Part shown: positions 45,448 through 54,795 of the stretch, piece by piece
How positions within the stretch are numbered: the stretch's first letter is position 1
Layout of the letters: each line of letters opens with the position of its first letter
Source: Didymella arachidicola
Taxonomy: Eukaryota > Ascomycota > Dothideomycetes > Pleosporales > Didymellaceae
Direction of reading: 5' to 3'
Assembly (NCBI GenBank): GCA_016630955.3
Contig: CM049994.1
Span: 1,116,001 to 1,180,000, forward strand
Length of the DNA stretch: 64,000 nucleotides
The notes under the pieces: model-generated
What the model saw: the letters and a program-made list of their open reading frames with translations, nothing else
What the model was told of the DNA's origin: nothing
Database searches by the model: none
Position numbers and translations under genes: made by a program

Positions 45448-45479
45448 CAATCCCAATCCCAATCCCAATCCCAATCCCA
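45448..45479 (+). repeat. 6-bp tandem repeat (CAATCC)5
   Basis: Five contiguous units of CAATCC with a trailing CA. It is not the fungal telomere repeat (CCCTAA). Confidence 0.85.
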
Positions 45480-46503
45480 GTTCCAAAGCGGAGCTGGCAC
45501 ACCTGACGTGAGGTCCGTCTCAGCAGGGATTCCGCAACGCACGACCCACCGACGCGCAACGGTCGCAGATCAGAATTCAGCCATGGATTCCAACGTTCGG
45601 CGCGTGCATGGATGGGTGCGGGAAATGGCTCCGCGGGCTACAAGTAATTACGAAGTAACGTTGGAAGCAGATGTGGGGCTGGGTGATTGGGGCTAGGCTA
45701 GGCTGCTTTGGGTGCTGACGATGGATGTGTAATTGGGAAGTTTTCACGAGGATAGCGTAGGGTAGTGTATGTGCAATTGAACGAGCTGCGGTGGGGGCAG
45801 GGTGGTAGGATATACTGTGTAGGTGGGAGGTGATGGTTGGACTGCAGTGGTGATGCACACAGACAGCAATGCTCGCGCTGTGTTGTGGGATGATGGGATG
45901 GCTGGGCGGTGGTTGCCATGGCGTCGTACGGCGGTGGCTGGGTCGGCGCCGGTGTGCTATTCCAAGAACACGCAGTTGGATGCAAGCGGAACAGTGGCGA
46001 GGAATGTCTGCGTGCACAACTGAGAAAACCGAGAAATAGAGAAAATGAACTCGGTGTGCTGTGTGCGTGTGCGTGTGCAAAGGCCAAGCAAGCTCTCATC
46101 GACATTGTTCTGCTCGTCGACGATCACTGACGTGCGAGGCCGTCTGCGTTTCAGACCTGGAGGCGATCCCTCGCAACGGCGATTGGCTCCGGCTCGGCAG
46201 CATCTGGCACCCGCCACGGATTGCGCAGCCCAGGCGGGCTCAACATTCACTATTGCGCGGCCTTTGGGGACGCTGATAATACCGCCGCCGTCGCTCGTTG
46301 GCAGCACTTCCATCCGTCCTCCATCCGTCCCTCGTTCTCGTGCATTGCCATCACCGCTGTGCTCGCACACGAAACTCTGTCGTCGCACCACGCCCTCGTT
46401 ATCAACTTATCGCCAGCAGATCCCCACGCACAGCCCACACCGCACCCTGCCCACCCCACCGCGTCTCCGCTCACCAGCCTCGTAGCGCCTGAGAAAACCG
46501 GGC

Positions 46504-47711
46504 ATGTCGGCCGTGATGGATGCGAGGCCCGAGCCAGGGCGCGCGCGCGCAAAGTCGGGCGCTTTTAGCTTTCGCAGCCAGGGCTCTGAAGATAACGGCT
46601 CTGCGAACAAGAGCCCGAAGAGCAAGCACACGCGCAAGGAGAGCGAGAGCGAGCGCCGCAAGACGCATTACGACCCGACGACCAAGGCGAATCCGAACGC
46701 AGCGATGAACGAGGCACAGCCGAGTGAGTCGCCTGTGCACGCCGTTTGAGAGTAGTACTGATGTGTCTGCAGTCGCCGCTGCCCTCGAGAAGCCCACGCT
46801 GCAGTCCCTCCGCTCGTTCCAGCACAGCGATGTCAACGGCAACCCGATCGGTGAGTCTGCCATGACACTCACAGAACCCACTGCTGACATTTCCCCCAGC
46901 CGAGCCCGATCTCTCCAACCCCACCCGCTCGCGATGGGAGCGCCCGCTCGACACCATCCGCTCCTTCGAAGCCGCCATTGATGGCGAGTACCGCCGCCGC
47001 GCCTCGCACATGCGCTCCGACCAGACCGACCTAGTCTCCAACTACGGCGGTGCCTCTCGCCGCTCCTCGTACTACGGCGGCGGGCAAGACGCCCCCCGCC
47101 AGCCGACCAACACCTACTACGGCACCCCGAACCACGGCGGCCGCCCTCCCCGCGACTCGTACGACAACGGCTACGGCCAGGGCGGCCCCGTCGGCGGTCC
47201 TCCCCGCGTCCGCTACGGCAATCGCATGCAATCGGACCCAGGCCGCATGGCCCAGGGACAGAACGTCTACGGCCAGCCGCCGCCCAACGCCTACCAGCAG
47301 AGCCACGACACAGTCCACACCAACGGCTCCAACGGAAGCAACAGCGACGGCGCGTACGGCACCGACCCGAGCGACAACTCGTCGTTCGAGCGCTCCCTGC
47401 CCGTCCGCCCACCCCACGCCGACACGGGCGAGCAGTACGGCGCCAACGGCTACGGCGGGCCCATCAGAGAAGAGCAGCAGCAGCCCGGCTACTTCCCCAC
47501 CCAGCAGCAGCAGCAGCAGCAGCAGCAATACAACGCCCCGCCGCCCCCGCCCCACACCGCAAAGCCCGCACCACCAAAAGCTGCGCCCATCCGGCTCGGC
47601 GGCGGAGAAGCCCCCGCACCCGCAGCCAGACCGGGCGTCCTGAAGAAGGAAAGCGCCGGCGGCGGAGACAAGCGGCAGAGCTGGTTCAAGCGGCGGTTCA
47701 GCAAGGACTGA
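46504..47711 (+). CDS. DUF2406-domain protein, 369 aa
   Basis: Exons are 46504-46723, 46773-46850 and 46900-47711; both introns are 49 nt with GTGAGT donors and CAG acceptors. The conserved part (about residues 50-130) reads 'HYDPTTKANPNAAMNEAQP', TLQSLRSFQHSDVNGNPIAE and SRWERPLDTIRSFEAAI. This matches the fungal DUF2406 family that includes budding yeast YMR295C and YGR273C, whose function is unknown. The rest is disordered. It is rich in Gly, Tyr, Asn and Pro, has a polyglutamine run encoded by CAG/CAA codons at about 47503-47526, and ends in a basic tail (KRQSWFKRRFSKD). The ATG at 46504 is in a GC-rich context but gives the complete domain. Confidence 0.85.
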
Positions 47712-48011
47712 GCTATTGGAGGTGGTGAAGTGAGGCATGTGGTGCACGATTTTGACGATAGATACCTCATTTCTTGCATTGGGACGTATATGATGGCGTT
47801 GGGCGTTGGACGAGTCACTCCTTTGGTTGGGGGTACAAGCACCAGTCACTCCATTGCGAGCGTATGCTACACCACGTGAGCACGGGGTGTGCAGAAGCCA
47901 TGTAGTAATTTGTAATGCATTTTGGTTTGTCTGTTGACTGTTTTGATCTTCTCTTCTCTGTCATTGTTCTCTCCTTGTCTCATCACTCCATCAAGTTTGC
48001 TTTTTTCTTGT
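47712..48011. other. Convergent 3' region between the DUF2406 gene and VMA21
   Basis: 300 bases between two stop codons; C/T-rich on the + strand from about 47.93 kb. Nothing else is seen. Confidence 0.4.
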
Positions 48012-48608
48012 TTACAACTTCTTCCTCTCCATCGCCGCCTCCTCGGCTTGCTCCTTCTGATCGTCCATGAACGCCATGACCACGTACCCGATCAGCACCA
48101 CGTTGGCCATGAGCGCTGCTAGGCCGCCTGCGTATGTTGCGTTTCCTGATAGTATATATATCAGCGTTCCACTCTATGAATTAAATTGGTAGAGGGAGGA
48201 TTGGGAGAGAGGGAGGATTGGGAGAGGAGTAGGATAGGGAAGGTAGAGGGATTGAGAGAGGAATAGGATAGGGAAGGTAGAGGGAGGGTTGGGAGAAGAC
48301 TAATAGCAAGGGGAGGTACCGTTGAATACGTAGGCGTTTGTGAAGAAATACGTCCCAATCGGCAACGTAATCATGGCGAATGTAAACGACATCAGCTTGA
48401 AGATGACGCCGCTGGAGAAGTCAGGTACACTGACAAAGATGAGTTCACATGTCCACATCTCGCATGCATGTATGCATCCACGCCACAGCTACACCGCGGG
48501 GAAGACTCACGCAGGAACGGCAGGCGCGGTGTTGGACGGCCCCTGCCCACTTCTCCCATCGTACTCCGGTCCCTTCTTTTCGTCGGCGATGGTCCTCCGT
48601 GTGGTCAT
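48012..48608 (-). CDS. VMA21: V-ATPase assembly factor Vma21, 113 aa
   Basis: A small gene in three exons (48608-48511, 48429-48320, 48145-48012) with 81- and 174-nt introns (GTGAGT and GTACCT donors, CAG acceptors, phase-consistent). The product starts MTTRRTIADEKKGPEYDG. It has two transmembrane hairpins, VIFKLMSFTFAMITLPIGTY and GGLAALMANVVLIGYVVMAF, with the family loop 'NATYAGG' between them and 'MDDQKEQAEEA' after. It ends in ERKKL, a lysine-rich ER-retrieval-like tail. Vma21 escorts assembly of the V0 sector in the ER. The second intron is unusually long and repetitive for this gene set. Confidence 0.92.
48190..48297 (-). repeat. Minisatellite within VMA21 intron 2
   Basis: Two perfect tandem copies of a 17-bp unit (GAGGGAGGATTGGGAGA) at 48192-48225 are followed by two near-identical copies of a unit of about 33 bp containing GGATAGGGAAGGTAGAGGG. 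On the transcribed strand the whole block is a polypyrimidine tract (CTCCC-rich). Confidence 0.8.
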
Positions 48609-48965
48609 GTTGGTGGTGTTGACGTCGTTTGCAGCCTCAGCGATACAGCGGCCAAGTCCCACGCGGGCGCACGGGCCACGCATCCAACCACTTAACGCGC
48701 CAAAAGCGCGTCTGGGGTCGGCGAGTTTTTGGCGGCGGCCGCGTGGTTTCTTTCACGACGACTGCCGAGTGTATTTGTTCAGGGCGAGCGATTACGACTG
48801 GGACTGTGTTGTGGATGTGTTTGGTTCTTTGTTTGCGATTGAACGATTCTACTGCTGGGGTTTGTTGCTGTTGCTCAGCGCGGCGAGCCTTCTGGATACC
48901 CTGACACTACTCAACACACCGTCTGCTTCTGCCGTCTGCGTTTCGCTGCGCCTGTGCTACCTGCA
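48609..48965. promoter_or_regulatory. Divergent promoter VMA21/FUN30
   Basis: 357 bases between two start codons, holding both promoters. No distinct motif is claimed. Confidence 0.45.
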
Positions 48966-51900
48966 ATGTACCCCGAGGACCCTATCATGACTTCCTCGCC
49001 GCCGCCCGCGCACCGGACGCGCTCCAGCAGCCCAGACAAGCAGAATACCTACGTCACCCAGCCTACCCAGCCCGTGGAGCGCACTGCCCGCTCGCCGTAC
49101 TTCACATTGGACGCCACCCAGCCCACGCAACTGCTCACGCCGAAAGCAAACCGAACCCTCCCAATCGACCTCGGATCGTCGCCGCAGCTGCAGGTCCCGC
49201 GCTCGTCGCCCGGCGCAGACCGCTTTCCCTCGTCGCAAACACACACGCAGCGCCCCTACGGCTTCAACCCCATGGCTCCGCCTGGGACGGGCTTCTTCCC
49301 GCCCGCGCCGGTGCGCAAACCCGTGTACGACCTTACTTCGGACGATGCGCCCGTCGAGCGCGACCCAGACGAGGACGAGTCGTCGTTCAGGTCCAACATC
49401 CCCCTCAGCAAGGTGGAGCGCGCTTCCAAGGTCGACGAGACGCCGCCCAAGCCGAGCTGGGACCTGTCAGGCTATGCGTACAAGGTCGTGCAGCAGGCGT
49501 CGAAGAAGCGCGGCGCGGATGACGCGCGGGGCCAGAGCCCCCCGTCGAAGAAGGCGAAGCAGCTGCCTCGACAGGGCGGCCCGAGTCGTGCTCTGCCGGT
49601 GGCGGTAGATCTGACAGGCGACGCTGAGATGACGCTGTCCGATATACAGGACTTCAATCTGAGAAGGACGACCACGAGGCTGCAGGCCATCTTCGCCACC
49701 AAGCCTGTCGCTGTCCTGTACAAGGCTCTCCTCGAGAAGAAGGGCCACTTTGAGGACGCCTCGGATTATCTTGCTCAGCAGGAATCAGACGACGAGCTCA
49801 TGAAGTCGCCTCAGGCGGGCGTTGCGAAGCGCACCGGAAGCGTCGCAGAGCCCAAGAAGACCGCCGAGCGCAAGCTCAACGCGCCCGTCAAGTCGCTGAT
49901 GGACAAGTACTCCAAGGCGGCGCCGTCGTACAACACACCAAGCGCGACTGCGAGCCCTATGACGACAGATGCCGAGCAGCCCAAGAAGCGGAGACTCATC
50001 CGCGGCAGGAAGAAGCCTGAGCCTAAGAGCGACGACGATCCTATGACGCCGCCGCGGCCGCAGACAAAGGAGGTCAAGGCGCAGGCAACAGCCCCAGTGG
50101 TTGTGTCTGATGATGAGAATGAAGGCATCATTGCGATTTCAGATGACAACTCTGATGCTGGGGTAACATCTGAGAAAGAACACACCTTTAGCGCGGATAA
50201 GCTGCTGGACTTCTTCAATGATTGTTCAGTCGAGGCCATGGTCGATTTGTCCGGTCACAAGGAAGAGGAGATTGACGAGCTGCTGAAGCAACGACCTTTC
50301 AACTCCTTGGACGCGGTGCGCCAGGTGCATGTCGACCTGAAAGCTAAAGAAGAGCAAGAAAAGGGCAAGAAAAAGGCACGCAAGCCGAGGATCACATTCG
50401 GTGCTCGCTTGGTTGAGTCCGCCGAAGACATGTGGGACGCTTACTCGACAATCGACTCGGTCGTCAAGCAATGCGAGGAGCTAGGGAAGCCAATGGTGGC
50501 CGGCATGCGTCGCTGGGGAATCAACATCTTCGGCGCGTCGACGGATGGCGAGGTCGACGCGGTCGCTCTTGACGATAGCAGTGACACTAGCTCCACCCGC
50601 GACTCGGGGTACCACACACCCAAGAGTGGCCATGGCAGCGATACCGAAAGCAACGACCTTCGCAAAACCAGCAGCAGGATCAAGCTCCTGAAACAACCCG
50701 CCATCATGAACGACGATATCGAGCTGAAAGACTACCAGGTCGTGGGGTTGAACTGGCTGAATCTGCTGTGGCAAAACGGCATCTCTGGTATCCTGGCCGA
50801 TGACATGGGTTTGGGCAAGACTTGCCAGGTCGTTGCCTTTCTGTCACATCTGAAAGAGCAAGGCGAGGGCCGGCCGGCTATCATCATCGTGCCTGGATCG
50901 ACGCTGGAGAACTGGCTACGGGAGTTTGAGCGTTTCTCGAGCACAGTCAACATCCAGCCGTACTACGGCTCGCAAGCCGAGCGCTTCGAGAAGCAAGAAG
51001 ACATCCGCGAGAACATCGAGACGGGGAACTGCGATGTCATCGTCACTACGTATGATTTGGCCTACCGCAAAGAGGACAATGCTTTCCTGCGCAAGTGTAA
51101 GCCTCAGATCTGCATATTCGACGAGGGCCACGTGTTGAAGAACGCAAACACGGCTCGCTACAAGAGCTTGATGCGCATCACGCCCAAGTGCAGGATTCTT
51201 CTGACCGGTACGCCGCTGCAGAACAGTCTGCAGGAGCTCATGTCCATTCTCGGATTCCTGATGCCGAGCGTCTTCTACGACAAGCAAGACGAGAGCGTGC
51301 AGGAGATGCTCCAGGTCCTCTTCAAGCACAAGGCCAAGGTCACAGAGAGCGATTCGCACAGCTCGCTGCTCTCGGCACAGCGCGTCCAGCGTGCAAGGAC
51401 TATGCTTACGCCCTTCATTCTGCGCCGCAAAAAGGCACAGGTGCTCAAGCATCTTCCCAAGAAGACCTGCCGCGTAGAGTACTGTGAGCTCACCGACACG
51501 CAAAAGACGCTGTACGATCAGCAACTGCAGAAGCAGCGCAAGATCCTGCTTGATCGCGCCGCCGGTCTGCCCGTCAAGGACCACGCCAACGTCATGATGA
51601 AGCTCCGACAAGCCGCTATCCACCCCCTCCTCTTCAGATACCGCTACACCGACGACAAAATCCGCAAAATGTCCAAGGCCTGCCTGCGCGAGCCCACCTT
51701 CGCAGAAAGCAACCCAGACATCATCTACGAAGAACTCAAACTCTATCAAGACTACCAATGCCACTCCCTCGCCGAAAAATACCCCTCCGCCCTCTCCAAA
51801 TTCGCCCTCCAAAACCGCGAATGGCTCGACAGCGGAAAAGTCACAGCCCTCCTCTCCCTCATCAAATCCTTCCAAACAACAGGCGCCCGCGCCCTCGTCT

Positions 51901-52493
51901 TCTCCCAATTCACCTCCGTCATGGATATCCTCGGCTGGGTCTTCTCCGACCACGACATACCCTTCATGCGCATGGACGGGTCGACGCCGATCGCAGAGCG
52001 CCAGGGGCTCATGGATAAGTTCCACAACGAGACCGACATCCCGGTGTTCATGCTCAGCACCAAATCGGGCGGCGCAGGCATCAACCTCGCGTGCGCGAAC
52101 AAAGTCATCATCTTCGACTCGAGCTTCAATCCGCAGGACGACATCCAGGCGGAGAACCGCGCGCATCGCGTCGGCCAGACGAGGGAGGTGGAAGTCGTCA
52201 GACTGGTCACTAGGGGCACGGTGGAAGAGCAGATCTACGCACTGGGCGTCAGCAAACTCGAGCTCGATAAAATGGTGCAGGGCGAGGATGATGATCCGGC
52301 GACCAACAAGACAAAGACTAAGAAGCTTGTCAGCGGCACCGCGACCCCCGCCCTGACGAAAGCGGATGAAGCAGGTATCAACGCCGTGGAGGCCATGCTG
52401 CTCCAGCAGATTATGGGCAAGGGCGAGGCGGACGTCAGGGCGCAGTTTCAGCAGGGGCTCGAAGCCGCGGGGTTGGATTTGAGCGCTGCGTAG
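48966..52493 (+). CDS. FUN30: SNF2-family chromatin remodeller, FUN30/SMARCAD1/Fft type, 1175 aa
   Basis: A single exon. The N-terminal 250 residues are disordered, with SUMO-interaction-like VYDLTSDD and VAVDLTGD. A CUE-like helical segment lies near 215-265 (LSDIQDFNLRRTTTRLQAIF...) and a second helical 'IDELLKQRPFNSLDAVRQV' block near 440-460. The ATPase has GILADDMGLGKTCQVVAFLS (Walker A, about 605-624), DEGHVLKN (about 718; the DEGH box typical of Fun30 rather than DEAH), LTGTPLQNSL, and the C-terminal lobe with 'LVFSQFTSVMDILGWV', 'MDGSTPIAERQGLMDKF', 'STKSGGAGINL' and 'AENRAHRVGQTREV'. Fun30-type enzymes promote DNA-end resection and heterochromatin maintenance. Confidence 0.93.
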   Translation: MYPEDPIMTSSPPPAHRTRSSSPDKQNTYVTQPTQPVERTARSPYFTLDATQPTQLLTPKANRTLPIDLGSSPQLQVPRSSPGADRFPSSQTHTQRPYGFNPMAPPGTGFFPPAPVRKPVYDLTSDDAPVERDPDEDESSFRSNIPLSKVERASKVDETPPKPSWDLSGYAYKVVQQASKKRGADDARGQSPPSKKAKQLPRQGGPSRALPVAVDLTGDAEMTLSDIQDFNLRRTTTRLQAIFATKPVAVLYKALLEKKGHFEDASDYLAQQESDDELMKSPQAGVAKRTGSVAEPKKTAERKLNAPVKSLMDKYSKAAPSYNTPSATASPMTTDAEQPKKRRLIRGRKKPEPKSDDDPMTPPRPQTKEVKAQATAPVVVSDDENEGIIAISDDNSDAGVTSEKEHTFSADKLLDFFNDCSVEAMVDLSGHKEEEIDELLKQRPFNSLDAVRQVHVDLKAKEEQEKGKKKARKPRITFGARLVESAEDMWDAYSTIDSVVKQCEELGKPMVAGMRRWGINIFGASTDGEVDAVALDDSSDTSSTRDSGYHTPKSGHGSDTESNDLRKTSSRIKLLKQPAIMNDDIELKDYQVVGLNWLNLLWQNGISGILADDMGLGKTCQVVAFLSHLKEQGEGRPAIIIVPGSTLENWLREFERFSSTVNIQPYYGSQAERFEKQEDIRENIETGNCDVIVTTYDLAYRKEDNAFLRKCKPQICIFDEGHVLKNANTARYKSLMRITPKCRILLTGTPLQNSLQELMSILGFLMPSVFYDKQDESVQEMLQVLFKHKAKVTESDSHSSLLSAQRVQRARTMLTPFILRRKKAQVLKHLPKKTCRVEYCELTDTQKTLYDQQLQKQRKILLDRAAGLPVKDHANVMMKLRQAAIHPLLFRYRYTDDKIRKMSKACLREPTFAESNPDIIYEELKLYQDYQCHSLAEKYPSALSKFALQNREWLDSGKVTALLSLIKSFQTTGARALVFSQFTSVMDILGWVFSDHDIPFMRMDGSTPIAERQGLMDKFHNETDIPVFMLSTKSGGAGINLACANKVIIFDSSFNPQDDIQAENRAHRVGQTREVEVVRLVTRGTVEEQIYALGVSKLELDKMVQGEDDDPATNKTKTKKLVSGTATPALTKADEAGINAVEAMLLQQIMGKGEADVRAQFQQGLEAAGLDLSAA

Positions 52494-53153
52494 GTGGCCA
52501 TGTGCGTGGGGTTTGGATAGGTCGGGTGGGAGGGTCGGATGAGCGTGGTGTATGCATAGCGATGGCGTTTCGTACCTGTCCACCGAGCGAACGATGCGTT
52601 TTTACACACTACACACTCGCGCGTCTCTCCTCACCCATGTTGCGATCCGGCGAACAACCCTCCGACATCCCCTCCTCAAGCCACAAAGCTCAGTTCCCCC
52701 GCGCGCCTCCTCCCACGCAGCACCACCAGCAAACACGCAGACTCGCACACGCACACGCCCTCGCAACGCCACTAATCCGGCACAGTGTCCATGAAGTAGC
52801 GACACTATACCTTTGTATTAAATCCAAGGCCCCGGTGCCGAAACACAGCTGTTCCCTCTGTTGCATGGGCATCGTCACGGCGGTACCTTGCTCTTACGCG
52901 AGTTTGACCGCGGCTCTGCTTCTGGAAATAGACTGGATACGCGGATGGCGTGGCACTAGTCGTGCGTGCTGCGCGGAAGGCCCTGAAGCTATCCGTGTCT
53001 GGGGAGCACTCGGGGCCAGAGTGTCGAATGAGGCGGTCGGGCAGACGCACTACCCGGTGTAACCATTTTTAGCGGATCGAGGCTTTTCTCGTGCTGTTTG
53101 CTGCAAGGCGTTGGTGTATCAGAGGCTGGTTTCCGTCTGCTTGGAATAACTGT

Positions 53154-53178
53154 TCTCTCTCTCTCTCTCTCTCTCTCT
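53154..53178 (+). repeat. (TC)n microsatellite, 25 bases
   Basis: An uninterrupted alternating T/C run just before the AT-rich inverted-repeat region. Confidence 0.9.
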
Positions 53179-53208
53179 AGGCTATAGCCCGCGAGGAGGT
53201 GGCTTAGC

Positions 53209-53294
53209 GTAATAGTTAAATACCCAGCCAAGCGTGCCCAACAGCAGAAGCTCTGTTGGTTTAAATCTAGCAGCTATTACTGCAAGGCACGCTT
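53209..53294 (+). repeat. Three interleaved perfect inverted repeats
   Basis: GTAATAG (53209-53215) pairs with CTATTAC (53274-53280). AAGCGTGCC (53230-53238) pairs with GGCACGCTT (53286-53294). CCAACAG (53238-53244) pairs with CTGTTGG (53253-53259). The first and second pairs cross each other, so as RNA they would form either alternative hairpins or a pseudoknot around the third, nested hairpin. Confidence 0.75.
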
Positions 53295-53561
53295 TTATGC
53301 TAGACGTATAGAAATCGTACCTTGGTAGGATAAACCGTGGAAGAAGCTAAGCCTCTGTCTGTTAAGCCTAGGTCCGGCCCACCTGTGGCAAGCAAGCCTT
53401 CAACACGTAGCACTACTCACGCTCATGGTGAGTTGGTCGCCGGGACAGTACTATATCATCAGCTGGAACACGCCTGACCATGCGGGCCTGACACTGCCCT
53501 TTTTATTTGAGTCCTGCGTAGGTTCCCCTAAGAAGTCTTTACATGTACATCTACTACAGGC

Positions 53562-53683
53562 TTTACTTCTACCTACGAATTGTCATTCTACTTTAGTATA
53601 GTATGGCACGTTATGCCCTCCAGGAGGCCGGTTCACTATATATAAGTAGCCAAGTTGACGTAAATTACAATCAATCAATAGAT
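53562..53683 (-). repeat. Dispersed repeat, copy B
   Basis: The inverted counterpart of 32553-32678. On the minus strand it reads TAATTTACGTCAACTTGGCT, then ACTTATATATAGTGAACC and CCTCCTGGAGGGCAT. The TATATATAG after the identical core resembles a TATA box such as LTRs carry. An open minus-strand frame of about 100 codons (53891-53583) covers it, but copy A carries a stop in the matching frame. Confidence 0.7.
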
Positions 53684-53698
53684 AAATTTGAGCGGAGT

Positions 53699-53719
53699 CT
53701 CTTGCGTAGGTAGCAAGAG
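53699..53719 (+). repeat. Small perfect hairpin next to repeat copy B
   Basis: CTCTTGC and GCAAGAG form a 7-bp perfect stem around a 7-base loop (GTAGGTA). Confidence 0.7.
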
Positions 53720-54031
53720 GGTGGAAGCGATGTAGGAGAGTGTAGTAGTTGCCGCCTAAAGGGTCTTTATTTTCGTAGCGTTGTAAAATATACTCCAGAC
53801 TTGCTTGCGAAATCTGACTGCAGGGGTCACGGTAACACCTGCTCAGTCGCTGCTGGCATACTACATGGGTGAGGTTCGATTGATTACCCAATTGAATGGC
53901 CTCGGCTGTAGAGTCGTAGCCTTACCACAGCTCACGCGTAGTCAACTTCCTTCCAGGATTGTTTCAATCCTATCAAAACACCGTCGAGGGAAGCAGCCCA
54001 AGCCCACCGATATTCAAGAGGAAAGCATAGC

Positions 54032-54207
54032 CTAAGCATCGGGAGCCCTCCAGTCCAAGAAATCCACCTCTAGTTCCGGATTACCAGTCACACCACGAAG
54101 ACGAGCCATGGTATCTCCACCGGCCTTGGCTTCATCGCACTTGTCATACACGCACCACACCCCGACCGACTTGAGTCCCGGAAACTCATTGGCGTACCTC
54201 GGTAAAA
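54032..54207 (-). pseudogene. Possible gene fragment (about 55 codons), unrecognised
   Basis: The minus-strand frame ending at 54032 reads like real protein over its last about 55 codons: YANEFPGLKSVGVWCVYDKC..., then GDTMARLRGVTGNPELEVDF, then LDWRAPDA and stop. Upstream the same frame loses protein character, and I cannot assemble a convincing start or intron set. It may be the 3' exon of a decayed gene or of a gene with introns I failed to place. No family is recognised. Confidence 0.3.
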
Positions 54208-54795
54208 AGCAACTTGAGTGATGAAGGCAGGGCACCTTGACTCGCGCGATCGCACTGCGCTGTTCCAGGAAAGTAGTATGGCAGCAATAGCTGCAGCCTC
54301 GACTGGCATAGACTTGGCAGTGGGATGTAGAGAGGTGAGGGTGAAAGCAGAATTCGTAGTGAAGACAGAGGAGTGCTCGCGCTTTCTCTCCCTACTAAAA
54401 CTTGAAGTTGATGTAATCAGAGCCATAGTATGGAGAGAGCCGTGAGATTAGTGCAGGTATGATGGGGCAGTCCCAGTGGCCATTGCCTCGATCAGGGACA
54501 AGGCTGACGGTTTTAGCGAAATGGGCAGGCAGCATGCGGCACTTACCTCCACTTAGCGTAGGGCATTGATATACACTTGGGGACGTCACTGACGCCTAGA
54601 ATAGATCAGCTTGTAAATGGGTAAACATTGCATTTCAGTACCATACTTGGTGTCCAACTATTGTGTCGCATGAAAGCCTCCGGTGCGGTAGAGTGCCTGC
54701 ATCGCTCTTATTTAAGGTTAAAAACGCCCAAACTCCATTCTATGCACCAATGATATACATATGCTGGGCGACGTTACCAAAGAAAGCTCTCGCTT

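Larger units (their letters stand above)
44982..46503. other. Intergenic between MMSDH and the DUF2406 gene, with tandem repeats
   Basis: 1.5 kb containing two short tandem arrays (listed separately) near 45.2-45.5 kb. The final 250 bases are C-rich (ccgtcctccatccgtccctcg...), like a 5' leader. No gene is supported. Confidence 0.4.
52494..54795. other. Gene-poor, repeat-derived island between FUN30 and SF3B1
   Basis: 2.3 kb. It holds a CT microsatellite, a complex of inverted repeats at 53.2 kb, dispersed-repeat copy B, a small hairpin and a possible gene fragment near 54.1 kb (listed separately). TA-rich stretches and lack of long frames from about 53.2 kb suggest decayed mobile-element DNA. 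Confidence 0.55.

Noticed and set aside
45448..45479. Interstitial telomere repeat
   Set aside because: The unit is CAATCC, not CCCTAA/TTAGGG.
50916..52583. 555-codon frame antisense to FUN30 (and similar long antisense frames over RNA1, NSR1, calnexin and MMSDH)
   Set aside because: Biased codon use in the real genes leaves the opposite strand free of stops; compositions are artificial.
52502..53062. 186-codon + frame downstream of FUN30
   Set aside because: Composition (Cys/Arg/His scatter) and overlap with frames on the other strand indicate non-coding 3' sequence.
53211..53279. tRNA-like element (possible acceptor stem AATAGTT/AGCTATT and a T-arm-like GGTTTAAAT)
   Set aside because: No proper D-arm, the anticodon region is a long perfect hairpin instead, and the A/B boxes are poor; not a canonical tRNA.
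54088..54426. 112-codon minus-strand frame with an Ala-rich hydrophobic stretch
   Set aside because: Overlaps the better protein-like frame ending at 54032 in another phase and has no recognisable features.
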